Position numbers and translations under genes: made by a program. A DNA stretch of 37,333 nucleotides. Origin: CAVWDU01 sp963840725 (GTDB taxonomy: Bacteria; Pseudomonadota; Gammaproteobacteria; Pseudomonadales; Halieaceae). Of the stretch, positions 24,879-32,865 are shown one piece after another. How positions within the stretch are numbered: the stretch's first letter is position 1; each line of letters opens with the position of its first letter. The notes beneath the pieces are model-generated. The model was given only the letters and a program-made list of their open reading frames with translations. It was not told where the DNA came from and made no database searches. The stretch spans positions 1-37,333 of the forward strand of contig CAWIZY010000030.1 of assembly GCA_963840725.1 (NCBI GenBank), written 5' to 3'.

Positions 24879-25865
24879 ATGCACCAGCGAAAAATAGGCG
24901 AGCGGCAAGTCGGGGCAATCGGACTCGGGTGTATGAACCTGAGCCACGCCTACGGTCACCCGCCGGCAAAGGACGATGCTGTACGGCTGCTCCACCATGC
25001 CTTCGAAATCGGTGTACGACACTTCGATACCGCCGCGCTTTACGGCTTTGGCAGCAATGAAAAACTGGTTGGTGAGGCGCTGAAGGACCGGCGTAATGAT
25101 ATCTACCTGGCCAGCAAGTGCGGTATGACTGGCGTCGATGGTGTGCGGGTCATAGACGGCCGGCCGGAAACATTGATGAAAACTGTGGATCAATCGCTGC
25201 AGCACTTGCAGACCGACCATATCGATCTTTACTACCTCCATCGTTGGGACAAGACGGTTCCCATCGAGGACAGCATGGACGCCCTGTCGAAGATGGTGCA
25301 ACAGGGCAAGATAGGGGAGGTGGGCCTTTCGGAAGTATCTGCCGATACGCTTCGAAGAGCCCATGCCGTACACCCTGTAGTCGCCGTGCAAACCGAGTAT
25401 TCACTGTGGACGCGCAATCCCGAAATAGCCCTGCTGCAGGCTTGTGGCGAGCTGGGTGCCGCCTTTGTGGCTTTTAGTCCACTCGCCAGGGGGTTTCTGA
25501 GCGGGGGCGTAGAGGGTACTGATGCCATGGCAGAGAAAGACATTCGGCGTGGTATGCCTCGCTTTCAGGAACCGAATTTCACTGCGAACCAGGCGCTCTA
25601 CGAAGCATTCAGGCAACTGGCTGCCGAGGCCGGCTGTACACCCGGGCAACTGGCGCTTAACTGGTTACTGGCACAGGGTGACAACATTATCCCGATTCCG
25701 GGAACCCGAGCAGTGGATCACCTGGAAGAGAATGTAAAGGCAGCTGACATTAATATCGATCCGACGATACTCGCCAGGGCAGGTGAACTCATTGACCAGA
25801 ATTCAGTGGCTGGCGAACGTTATCCTGCCGCGACCCAGGCAGAGATAGATACAGAGGAGTTTTAA
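24879..25865 (+). CDS. Aldo/keto reductase
   Basis: The 328-residue protein has the AKR barrel with the full catalytic tetrad: Asp50, Tyr55, Lys80 and His121 (FDTAALYG, SKCG, YYLHRWD). The C-terminal PIPGTRAVDHLEEN is the NADPH-binding stretch. It is inserted between ligC and ligA and ends 3 bases before ligA, whose ribosome site (GAGGAG) lies inside its last codons, so it belongs to the operon. The canonical pathway has no need for it. It may reduce an aromatic aldehyde (vanillin-like) or a toxic semialdehyde. Substrate unknown. Confidence 0.88.
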   Translation: MHQRKIGERQVGAIGLGCMNLSHAYGHPPAKDDAVRLLHHAFEIGVRHFDTAALYGFGSNEKLVGEALKDRRNDIYLASKCGMTGVDGVRVIDGRPETLMKTVDQSLQHLQTDHIDLYYLHRWDKTVPIEDSMDALSKMVQQGKIGEVGLSEVSADTLRRAHAVHPVVAVQTEYSLWTRNPEIALLQACGELGAAFVAFSPLARGFLSGGVEGTDAMAEKDIRRGMPRFQEPNFTANQALYEAFRQLAAEAGCTPGQLALNWLLAQGDNIIPIPGTRAVDHLEENVKAADINIDPTILARAGELIDQNSVAGERYPAATQAEIDTEEF

Positions 25866-25868
25866 CCG

Positions 25869-26270
25869 ATGGTTTGGAAAAAGCACGATTACGAGGATAT
25901 CCCGGGGAGTTATGTGTTCGATGGCAAAATCGCGCACAGTGCATACGCCCTGAACAAGCTGTTCTATTCATTTAACGAGGAAAGCTGTCGCGAAGAGTTC
26001 AATGCGGACCCGGCAGCCTACTGCGACAAGTTCGGCCTCACTGAAGAACAGAAAAAACTGGTGGTGAACCAGGATTTTCTAGGCGTTCTTCGCTCTGGCG
26101 CAAACATCTATTTCATGGCCAAGTTTGCCATTCCCCGGGGTGTGAGTGTCCAGGATGCCGGCGCGGCATTTCAGGGCATAACGGGTGACGAGTTCCGCGA
26201 AAAGTTGCTTGAAAAGCGGGAAGGACTGGAAGAGAGACTTAAAAAAGAGGGCGGTTACTGGAATGGCTGA
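25869..26270 (+). CDS. ligA: Protocatechuate 4,5-dioxygenase alpha subunit
   Basis: The 133-residue all-helical protein matches LigA. IPGSYVFDG near the N-terminus, the central CREEFNADPAAYCDKFGL, and NIYFMAKFAIPRG are typical of the small subunit that covers the active site of LigB. It overlaps ligB by 8 bases. With LigB it forms the Fe(II) extradiol dioxygenase opening protocatechuate between carbons 4 and 5. Confidence 0.95.
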   Translation: MVWKKHDYEDIPGSYVFDGKIAHSAYALNKLFYSFNEESCREEFNADPAAYCDKFGLTEEQKKLVVNQDFLGVLRSGANIYFMAKFAIPRGVSVQDAGAAFQGITGDEFREKLLEKREGLEERLKKEGGYWNG

Positions 26271-27105
26271 AATTATTGGTGGCATAACCACATCACACAT
26301 CCCGGCGGTGGGCAATGCCATCTCCGACGGGTTGACTCAGGAACACTATTGGAAGCGTTTCTTCGACGGTTATAAGCCAGTCCACGCATGGCTGGAGGAG
26401 AAGAAGCCCGACCTGATTATCGTGGTGTACAACGACCACGGCCTCAATTTCTTCCTCGACAAGGTGCCCACATTTGCCATTGGCTGCGCCGACGCTTACC
26501 AGAATGCCGACGAGGGTTGGGGGCTCAAGCCCACCGCACCCTTTGACGGTGATGCGGAATTTTCCTGGCATGTGGCTGAATCCCTGATCAACCAGGAATT
26601 CGATATGTGCACCTGTCAGGAAATGCTGGTGGATCACGGCTTCGTCAATCCCATGCGCGTGTTGTTCGGCGATCACGAGGTGTGGCCGATCAAAGCCATA
26701 CCGCTGGCCGTGAACACGGTACAGCATCCCCTGCCCAGTGCCAGGCGCTGTTACAAGTTGGGGCAGGCGCTGAAGGTGGCGATCGATTCCTACCCGGAAG
26801 ACATGAAAGTCGTTATAGCTGGAACCGGCGGCATGTCACACCAGTTGCAGGGAGAACGCGCCGGTATGATCAATGTCGATTACGACCTGGAAACTATCGA
26901 AAGCATCATCAATGATCCGGACTGGTTTGCCGAACAGAGTACCAGCCATATCATCGAACAGGCGGGCACCGAGGGTATTGAAACCATCATGTGGATGGTG
27001 ATGAGAGGGGCGTTGGGCGAGAAGGTCAATTGCCTCCACAAGCACTACCACGCCCCAATATCCAACACCGGAGCCGGGGTACTGTTGCTGGAAAGTGACG
27101 CCTGA
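26263..27105 (+). CDS. ligB: Protocatechuate 4,5-dioxygenase beta (catalytic) subunit
   Basis: The 280-residue protein is the type II (LigB-fold) extradiol dioxygenase. His12 (TTSHIP), His59 (NDHG) and Glu240 (GIETIMW) are the predicted iron ligands, and His193 (GGMSHQL) is the catalytic base; the spacing is within two residues of the characterised LigB (H12, H61, H195, E242). The ATG at 26263 lies inside the end of ligA, a translationally coupled overlap. It cleaves protocatechuate to 4-carboxy-2-hydroxymuconate-6-semialdehyde; gallate is sometimes accepted. Confidence 0.95.
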   Translation: MAEIIGGITTSHIPAVGNAISDGLTQEHYWKRFFDGYKPVHAWLEEKKPDLIIVVYNDHGLNFFLDKVPTFAIGCADAYQNADEGWGLKPTAPFDGDAEFSWHVAESLINQEFDMCTCQEMLVDHGFVNPMRVLFGDHEVWPIKAIPLAVNTVQHPLPSARRCYKLGQALKVAIDSYPEDMKVVIAGTGGMSHQLQGERAGMINVDYDLETIESIINDPDWFAEQSTSHIIEQAGTEGIETIMWMVMRGALGEKVNCLHKHYHAPISNTGAGVLLLESDA

Positions 27106-27158
27106 TTCCCGGGAGAACATTAAGTATAAATGGATATTATCCACCAGGAGAAAATAAC

Positions 27159-27514
27159 ATGAACTTCGAGCGCAAAAATCCATTGACCGGTGAGTTGGCC
27201 AGCACAGCGCCCGCCATGCAGGTAGCTGACCTATCCCCGATCATCGAATCCGCACAAAAGGGGTTTGAAGCCTGGTCGCAACAGGGCCCGAACGACCGGC
27301 GTACTGTGCTCATGGCAGCTGCGGACGCGCTGCAGAGCAAGCAGTCCGAGTTTGTCGAGGCGATGATGAACGAAATCGGCGCCACTGCAGGCTGGGCGAT
27401 GTTCAACCTGGGGCTGGCAGCATCCATGTTGCGAGAGGCGGCAAGGAGGAGGTGCTGCAGGCCATAGTCAAAGACAATGCAGTAAAACTTCTGGGTCTGG
27501 CCGACAACCAATAA
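27159..27514 (+). pseudogene. Deletion scar: aldehyde dehydrogenase N-terminus joined to amidohydrolase C-terminus
   Basis: A good ribosome site (AGGAG) and ATG at 27159 start a typical aldehyde dehydrogenase of the vanillin/benzaldehyde type (NPLTGELAST, GATAGWAMFNLGLAASMLREAA). The match stops after about 96 codons, before the NAD site, catalytic Glu and Cys. From about 27440, another frame reads GKEEVLQAIVKDNAVKLLGL and ends at TAA 27512-27514, which looks like the C-terminus of an amidohydrolase_2 protein. A deletion has probably removed most of both genes, and anything between them, and joined the ends out of frame. Neither product can be active. The 96-residue peptide may still be translated. 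Confidence 0.8.
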
Positions 27515-27532
27515 TTGTTGGAGATAGAAATT

Positions 27533-28558
27533 ATGTTCCCGAAAAACACATGGTACGTGGCATGCACCCCGGATGAGATCAGGGAAGGCCCATTGGGGCG
27601 CCGCATCTGCGGCGACTCGCTGGTACTGTTCTACACCGAAGCCGGCGAGGTTGCCGCCCTGGAGGACTTCTGTCCCCATCGCGGCGCACCGCTTTCATTG
27701 GGTAAGGTCGAGAATGACCTGATCGTCTGCGGTTATCACGGCATGAAGGTTAATGCCGATGGTAAATGTGCCGGTATGGTCGGGCAGAAAGTCGAGCGCT
27801 TCAAGCGCGGCATTCGCAGCTACCCGGTAGAGGAACGCCATGGCTACGTGTGGGTATGGCCGGGGGATGTGTCACTGGCCGACAAAGACCTGATTCCGGA
27901 CTTGCACTGGTCACGGAGTCCGGATTGGGCGTTCGGCGGCGGCATGTTCAATATCAAGTGCGATTATCGCCTTTTGATCGATAACCTTATGGACCTGACG
28001 CACGAGACCTACGTCCATGCGAGCAGTATCGGTCAACCGGAAATCGAGGAGTCGGCACCCAACACCGCTCGCCAGGATAACACCGCTACGGTTAGCCGGA
28101 TGATGGAGAATATTCCCGCACCGCCATTCTGGCAGGATGCCCTCAAGGGTAACAACGTCGATCACACCCTGCCGGTTGATCGCTGGCAGATCTGCCGATT
28201 TACGCCCCCTGGAAGCGTCATGATCGATGTTGGCGTTGCCCATACAGGCACCGGTGCACTCGGCGCCTCTGAAGAGCACAGGGCTTCCGGAATCGTGGTC
28301 GACCTGATAACGCCGGAAACAGAAACCAGTTGCTGGTACTTCTGGGGTCTGGCGCGCAATTTCGCCGTTAAAGACGATGCATTGACCAACCAGATCAGGG
28401 ATTCCCAGCAGAAAATCTTTACCGAGGACCTGGAAATGCTGGAGTCGCAACAACGACAGTTACTGGAAAACCCCGGTCGACCCTTGATGAACCTGAATAT
28501 CGACAGGGGAGGGGCTTTTGCCCGCAAGATTCTCGACGAGATGATCGCTGCCGAGTAA
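27533..28558 (+). CDS. vanA: Vanillate O-demethylase-like Rieske oxygenase (VanA type)
   Basis: The 341-residue protein begins MFPKNTWYVAC, the usual VanA opening, at the ATG at 27533. Rieske ligands are Cys47, His49, Cys66 and His69 (FCPHRGAPL, VCGYHGM). The iron site uses His157 and His162 (NLMDLTHETYVHASSIG). VanA demethylates vanillate to protocatechuate with release of formaldehyde, directly feeding ligAB just upstream. No vanB reductase follows, because the next gene is convergent. The reductase must be elsewhere, or the Rieske ferredoxin and SIP-type flavoprotein in this window substitute. Other aryl methyl ethers (syringate, veratrate) are possible substrates. Confidence 0.85.
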   Translation: MFPKNTWYVACTPDEIREGPLGRRICGDSLVLFYTEAGEVAALEDFCPHRGAPLSLGKVENDLIVCGYHGMKVNADGKCAGMVGQKVERFKRGIRSYPVEERHGYVWVWPGDVSLADKDLIPDLHWSRSPDWAFGGGMFNIKCDYRLLIDNLMDLTHETYVHASSIGQPEIEESAPNTARQDNTATVSRMMENIPAPPFWQDALKGNNVDHTLPVDRWQICRFTPPGSVMIDVGVAHTGTGALGASEEHRASGIVVDLITPETETSCWYFWGLARNFAVKDDALTNQIRDSQQKIFTEDLEMLESQQRQLLENPGRPLMNLNIDRGGAFARKILDEMIAAE

Positions 28559-28637
28559 AACTAGCCGGGGCGATATCGATTTACGGGAATATTATTTCCC
28601 CTTAAGCGCTCCGGGTCTGCGCCAGCTCCGGGGATTG

Positions 28638-29981
28638 CTAAGAGACTCGTAACCGCAGGTAGAGTCGATCAGCAGCAAATCCCAGCAGCAGAGCCAAGCC
28701 GAGTAGCGGAAATGCAATCCCGCACAGCAACATGATAAATACCAGTGCACCGTGACCCAGTACCGGCGCGGGGCGCGGTGGGGGGTGTAGTCCTTTGACA
28801 GCCCCTGGCCGACGTAGCCACCACATACGGATTCCACTGAGGCATAGGAAAATCACCACCACACAGGCCAGGACGTTGAATACACTGTTCAGCGGCCCCA
28901 GGCTGCCCTGGTGCAGGCCAACGCCTGCTGCCATGGCTTTTGCCAGTGCTGAGTAGTCTGTAAAAGCCACCTCGCCGAGGACTTCACCCGTGTATTGACC
29001 CAGGTGCACGGTACGTTCGTTGAAGGGATTGCGGATGTCGCCGGTCATGGTGTTGGCAGATAGCGTGTACACGCCCTCGGCATCGCGGGGCAGGTTGATA
29101 CGGTAGCGCGGCCCGAAGCCCAGTTCACTGGCTTTGCTTTCAATCTCCGCCAGCGGCAGCGGTGTGTGTTTATGTCCCGCTGAGGCGGGCAGGGGCGTGG
29201 GCTCTAAACCCCAGGGTACAACGCGGGCTGTGCCGTGGTTCATTGCTGCATGGGTATCGGTGGATAGATCTGTTGGTGCCCATTTTTCTGCCGGGAAGGC
29301 ACTCCAGGTCTGTACCAGTTGGCCGCCCCAGATGTTGGTCCAGGCGAGACCGGAGAGAATGAAAAACAATAGCCCCAAAGCGGCGTAAAGGCCGATTCCC
29401 CGATGCCAGCGGCGCCAGATGGCGCGCTCATTGTTGCCTCGTGGTTCCCGTCGCAACCACCACATATACAGGCCCGTGATTACCATCAATAAGGTCAGGC
29501 CCGCCACCATCTCGATAAGAAAGTCGCCGACGTCGCCCAGTAGCAGCGTGCCGTGAATACGATGGGCCCAGGCATAGACGGTCTGGTCCCGATTGACCAG
29601 GCGCAGCACCCGGTTGCGGTAGGGATCAAGTTCCGCGATCACCGCCCCGTCAGCGCTATCGAACACAACCTGGGCGGGGCCGTCTGGCCTGCCGGGAGGC
29701 ACGTACTGTGTTGCGCGCCCTGCGGGGACCGCCGCTTGTGCCGTGTGCAGAAGCTCACTGGCATTGCTGCTTGTGTCTGCCGGCTGCACGGTCAGTAGGG
29801 ATCCACTGGGGCTGGACAGGGAACTGTTATAGACCATCACCAGCCCGGTGAGGGCGAGAATCAGCAGAAAAGGTACTACTACCAAGCTGGCGTAAAAGTG
29901 CCAGCGCCATGCCCGGTGGTAGCGCTGACGGAGTACGTTGTTATCGACGTTCTTGTCGAGCGTGTTATCGACCTTGTTCAC
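28638..29981 (-). CDS. PepSY-associated transmembrane protein
   Basis: The 447-residue protein has a first membrane segment at about 30-50 after a basic, His-containing stretch (RAWRWHFYASL). Large periplasmic loops with PepSY-type repeats follow, with further membrane helices near 170-190, 200-225 and at the C-terminal end. This is the PiuB/YdbM-like family, often encoded with TonB-dependent siderophore receptors and thought to help reduce or release iron at the inner membrane. It starts at a GTG overlapping the receptor stop (GTGA), so the two were co-transcribed. It is convergent with vanA. It is probably intact, but its partner receptor is truncated. Confidence 0.85.
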   Translation of the reverse strand: MNKVDNTLDKNVDNNVLRQRYHRAWRWHFYASLVVVPFLLILALTGLVMVYNSSLSSPSGSLLTVQPADTSSNASELLHTAQAAVPAGRATQYVPPGRPDGPAQVVFDSADGAVIAELDPYRNRVLRLVNRDQTVYAWAHRIHGTLLLGDVGDFLIEMVAGLTLLMVITGLYMWWLRREPRGNNERAIWRRWHRGIGLYAALGLLFFILSGLAWTNIWGGQLVQTWSAFPAEKWAPTDLSTDTHAAMNHGTARVVPWGLEPTPLPASAGHKHTPLPLAEIESKASELGFGPRYRINLPRDAEGVYTLSANTMTGDIRNPFNERTVHLGQYTGEVLGEVAFTDYSALAKAMAAGVGLHQGSLGPLNSVFNVLACVVVIFLCLSGIRMWWLRRPGAVKGLHPPPRPAPVLGHGALVFIMLLCGIAFPLLGLALLLGFAADRLYLRLRVS

Positions 29982-31011
29982 AGTGAGAAGCGCACCCCGG
30001 CTGTTGCTGACAAAGGCGCCCCGGGTGCCAGTATCGCCGCATCCGGCGCGGCGAAATCACGAACGCTTAAGGTCGCGATATAGTCTTCGTCCAGCAGGTT
30101 TTTCACCTCGGCGAACAGCTCCCAGCGCTCGCGGTTATAGCCCGCACGCAGGCCCAGCAGTTGGTAGCTGTCGACCTTGTAGCTGTTGCTGAAGTCGGCG
30201 TAACGCTCATCGATTACATCGAAGGTGGGACCAAGGTAGAAACCGCTGGCGTGTCGGTAAAGAAGTTCACCACGCAGTGAGTAGCCGGGAGCCGCGGGCA
30301 ACTGGTTGTCACCGTAGATGGGGTCGTCATCAAAATTGAATTCGTTGAGCGCAAAGCTCAAGGTCGGTGCAAGGCTGTGTACGCCGTTCCTGTCGAGGGC
30401 GAAGCTGCCACCGGCCAGCGCTTCGATGCCGGCGTGGATGGTGCTGTCCACATTGGTCGACAAGCTGGTGCCGGGGGCTGCAGGGTCATCTACTGAGAGG
30501 ATCTCGTCATTGATCTGGCCGTAGTAAAGCGCCACGTCCCAGTGCCAGTTGCTGTGCGCACCGAGGGATTGCTGGCCGCGGCTGCCTATTTCCAGCACGG
30601 TGCCGTGCATGGCGTCCAGCAACTCGTCACTGACACTGACATCGTCTTCCAACTGGTAATTGGTCGGCGCTTCATAGGTGCGGCTGAGATTGGCGAACAG
30701 GGATATGTTTTTACTGACGTCGTAAATCAGGCCGAGGCGCGGGTTGAGACTGTCGTAATCACCTTCAGGGTTGCGCACAGCGCCACTGGCCACGCTCTGG
30801 TTCCAGATTTCACGTTCCGTCCACAGGGCCTGCAGGCCGAATACCAGAGTCCACTCGCTGGCAAACTGCCAGCGGTCGGTGGCAAATGCCTCCACGCTTC
30901 GCGCCGTATTGTCTACGCGGGTATCGAGGCTGGTCTTGTCGCCATTGCGGTAACTGTAATTACCGCCGGTGACGGTGCTGTCACCGAGGTCGATACCGAA
31001 CAGGAGGATTA
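29978..31011 (-). pseudogene. TonB-dependent receptor lacking its N-terminal half
   Basis: About 340 codons of a TonB receptor beta-barrel are present. Landmarks are LNPRLGLIYDVSKNISLFANLSRTYE (split barrel strands), YDVALYYGQIND-like strands, FAEVKNLLDEDYIA and a terminal VRFSL. The signal peptide, TonB box and plug are absent. Homology begins around GIDLGDSTVTGG, within a few codons of the divergent higA gene. The break point lies at about 31000-31011, next to what looks like the tail of higB. Such a fragment cannot transport. With the PepSY gene it marks a former iron-siderophore uptake operon broken by rearrangement. Confidence 0.85.
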
Positions 31012-31018
31012 TCACTGA
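31001..31018 (+). pseudogene. Possible last codons of a deleted higB toxin
   Basis: CAG GAG GAT TAT CAC TGA reads Q-E-D-Y-H-stop, and the stop overlaps the higA ATG as TGATG. HigB/RelE-type toxins encoded just upstream of this antitoxin family often end in D-Y-H with the same overlap. Only about five codons remain before the receptor fragment begins on the other strand. Short, so tentative. Confidence 0.35.
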
Positions 31019-31374
31019 TGGCTAAAATTACAGTACACCCAGGCGGATTCATCAAGCGCAACTATATAGATGAGCTGGGCCTTACTGCCACTGAATTGGC
31101 GGATGCACTGGAAGTGTCAGAGTCCACCTTGAGTCGTCTGGTTCATGAAAAGATCGACTTGTCGCCGGCCCTGGCGGTGAAGGTGAGCAAGGTGCTGGGG
31201 CGCTCGGCGGAGAGTTGGATGGCGATGCAAGCCAATCATACACTCGCAAGATATCAGGCCGAGTTGGAGCAATGGACACCGACCAAGCAGGTGACTGCTC
31301 AAGGTCTGGTTGCTGTAAAAGGTGGAAAGTCGAAAGCCGGGCGCAAGGCAGCGGCGAAGACAGCGACGGCCTAG
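31018..31374 (+). CDS. higA: HigA-family antitoxin, orphan
   Basis: The 118-residue protein begins MAKITVHPGGFIKRNYIDELG, the family-typical HPG-E-x-L region. An XRE-type HTH (TATELADALEVSESTLSRLVHEK) and the SAESWMAMQANHTLARY segment characteristic of HigA addiction-module antidotes follow. The tail is Lys/Ala-rich. AGGAGG lies 11 bases upstream. The toxin gene that should precede it is missing apart from a possible five-codon end. An orphan antitoxin may still bind DNA and act as a repressor or anti-addiction protein. Confidence 0.85.
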   Translation: MAKITVHPGGFIKRNYIDELGLTATELADALEVSESTLSRLVHEKIDLSPALAVKVSKVLGRSAESWMAMQANHTLARYQAELEQWTPTKQVTAQGLVAVKGGKSKAGRKAAAKTATA

Positions 31375-31408
31375 CGAACTGCTGTCCATGGCGAGAGTCT
31401 GGATAAAT

Positions 31409-31428
31409 ATGGGACCACCATGGGACCA
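31409..31428 (+). repeat. Two direct repeats of ATGGGACCA
   Basis: ATGGGACCA occurs at 31409-31417 and 31420-31428, an 11-base period (one helical turn). Helically phased short repeats beside a tRNA-end sequence are typical of integrase arm-binding sites. They lie about 100 bases before the tRNA-Ser fragment. Confidence 0.4.
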
Positions 31429-31433
31429 TCCTC

Positions 31434-31513
31434 ACGCCTTCTGATGCCCCCTAATGCCACGCTCATTTTTTAACGCTCTGATTTACAAGGCATTAGGAGG
31501 CATGACGAGGCGT
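31434..31513. repeat. 25-base inverted repeat beside the tRNA-Ser fragment
   Basis: The left arm at 31434-31458 and right arm at 31489-31513 match as inverted repeats in 21 of 25 positions (shared core CCTAATGCC with ACGCCT and ATGCC blocks). A 30-base A/T-rich loop containing TTTTTT separates them. The structure lies between the end of higA and the tRNA-Ser 3' fragment. It could be a recombinase-binding site of an integrative element, or a strong hairpin ending higA transcription. Confidence 0.6.
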
Positions 31514-31528
31514 AAAATAGCATTCCTC

Positions 31529-31555
31529 AGGGTTCGAATCCCTCGCTCTCCGCCA
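31529..31555 (+). other. 3' end of a tRNA-Ser gene (probable attachment site)
   Basis: The sequence AGGGTTCGAATCCCT, then CGCTCTCCGCCA, is the T-arm, 3' acceptor strand and CCA of a bacterial tRNA-Ser. No anticodon arm, D-arm or 5' acceptor lies upstream, so this is not a working tRNA gene. A duplicated tRNA 3' end is the classic footprint of a tyrosine-integrase element. In this orientation the element would lie to the left (towards the catabolic island) and the ancestral chromosome to the right. No integrase gene is visible in the window. Confidence 0.65.
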
Positions 31556-31578
31556 TATATCCCTGTAACTTATTGAAT

Positions 31579-32732
31579 TTAAAGTAAAATAGCCGCCAAT
31601 CGTGCGATGAAATCCACCGGATCGAAGGCCACCTGGGTCGTCCCATCCCGGTAGGGCGTCTTCAGGGTATAGACCACCTTGCCGGTGGAACTCAGTGAAA
31701 GGCGGGGAACGGCTACGGCGGGGCGGGCAATGTACCTGCACAAGCCGCTCGCGTTTGTCCTTCTGATGTCCTTCGCAGCTCACCCCCGCGTGGAGGGAGA
31801 AGCCATTGGCCTTGGCCACTCGCTCCAGTCCGGGGTCAGGTCGGTCCAGCGGACGGATGGTGCGAATCATGAAGGCCTTGCGACCCTGTTGCGGGCCGAC
31901 GGCGATCCGGTAGGAGACGGAACTACCCAGAAGATGAGGCATGGCATCGGTGTCGTCTGCGGGCTCCAGTTCCAGCCAGGCGCTCTCGGTGTCCTGTTCC
32001 AGCAAGCCCTGGCGTTCCAGGCAGCGACCTACACGCTGGCTGATCAGCTGAACCAGATCCTCCAGCTCGTCTTTATCCGGCGCTTTGACGCGTTGAAACC
32101 GGGGCGGACGATCGTCGCGATACACGTAGACGCCATCCAGAAACAGGATATGGAAGTGAATATTCAGGTTCAGTGCACTACCGAAACGCTGAATCAGCGT
32201 TACCGCCCCGGTCGCGCCCGTCCTTGAGCCGATATCCAGCCTTGTGGATCAGGTGGGTAGAAATTGCCCGATAAACGATGCCCAGCACCTTACCCATCGC
32301 ATGGGGATGGGCAGCGAACAGGTACCGTAGAGGAAAGGGAAAACTGATGACCCACTGACGAAATGGCACATCGGGAAACACTTCATCCGAGAGAAGGGCC
32401 GCTGTCTCGGCCATCCGGCGGGCGCCACAGCTGGGGCAGAATCCTCGCTTCTTGCAGGAAAACGCCACGAGCCGCTCGAAGTGGCACTTATCGCAACGCA
32501 CGCGAAGGAAGCCGTGTTCGAGGCGACCGCATTTGAGATACGCTTCAAACTCTCGATGGACATGAGTCGGCAGACTTTTGCCCTGAAATTCCAATTGCTC
32601 AACCAGGGCGGGGTAGTGTTTCTCGACAAGTTGGTAGAGCAGAGTTTGCTCTGGGCGATGGCGTTCATAGGTGGCGTGACCAAGGGCATGCCCATAAACA
32701 GGGGCAGACCCTCCGTTGCCTGGTGACAGCAT
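31579..32732 (-). mobile_element. IS91-family transposase remnant with frameshifts
   Basis: The N-terminal part (32178-32732) has HRPEQTLLYQLVEKHYP and the zinc-binding region CDKCHFERLVAFSCKKRGF with CPSCGARRMAE, as in IS91/IS801-type Y2 transposases. Near 32210 the frame shifts; the next frame contains NIHFHILFLDGVY, the HUH nuclease motif. Another shift near 31735 leads to YIARPAVAVPRLSL and KVVYTLKTPYRDGTTQVAFDP. Homology ends at RLAA, after which only tRNA-proximal sequence follows, so the C-terminus is missing. With at least two frameshifts and a truncated end the element is dead. Confidence 0.85.
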
Positions 32733-32865
32733 GCTGCGTCGACTCCAACAGAGTTGAAGTCAAACACAGTGGGGCCGTGAGCTTTGGCGGGGAACATCCG
32801 AAGTATCCAACCGCTTGGTTATATTCGAGCAGTTCTGGTCACACCCACCGACTCCAGTCTATGAG

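Noticed and set aside
31502..31555. A complete tRNA-Ser gene
   Set aside because: Only the T-arm and 3' acceptor match; upstream sequence cannot form anticodon or D arms or a 5' acceptor strand.
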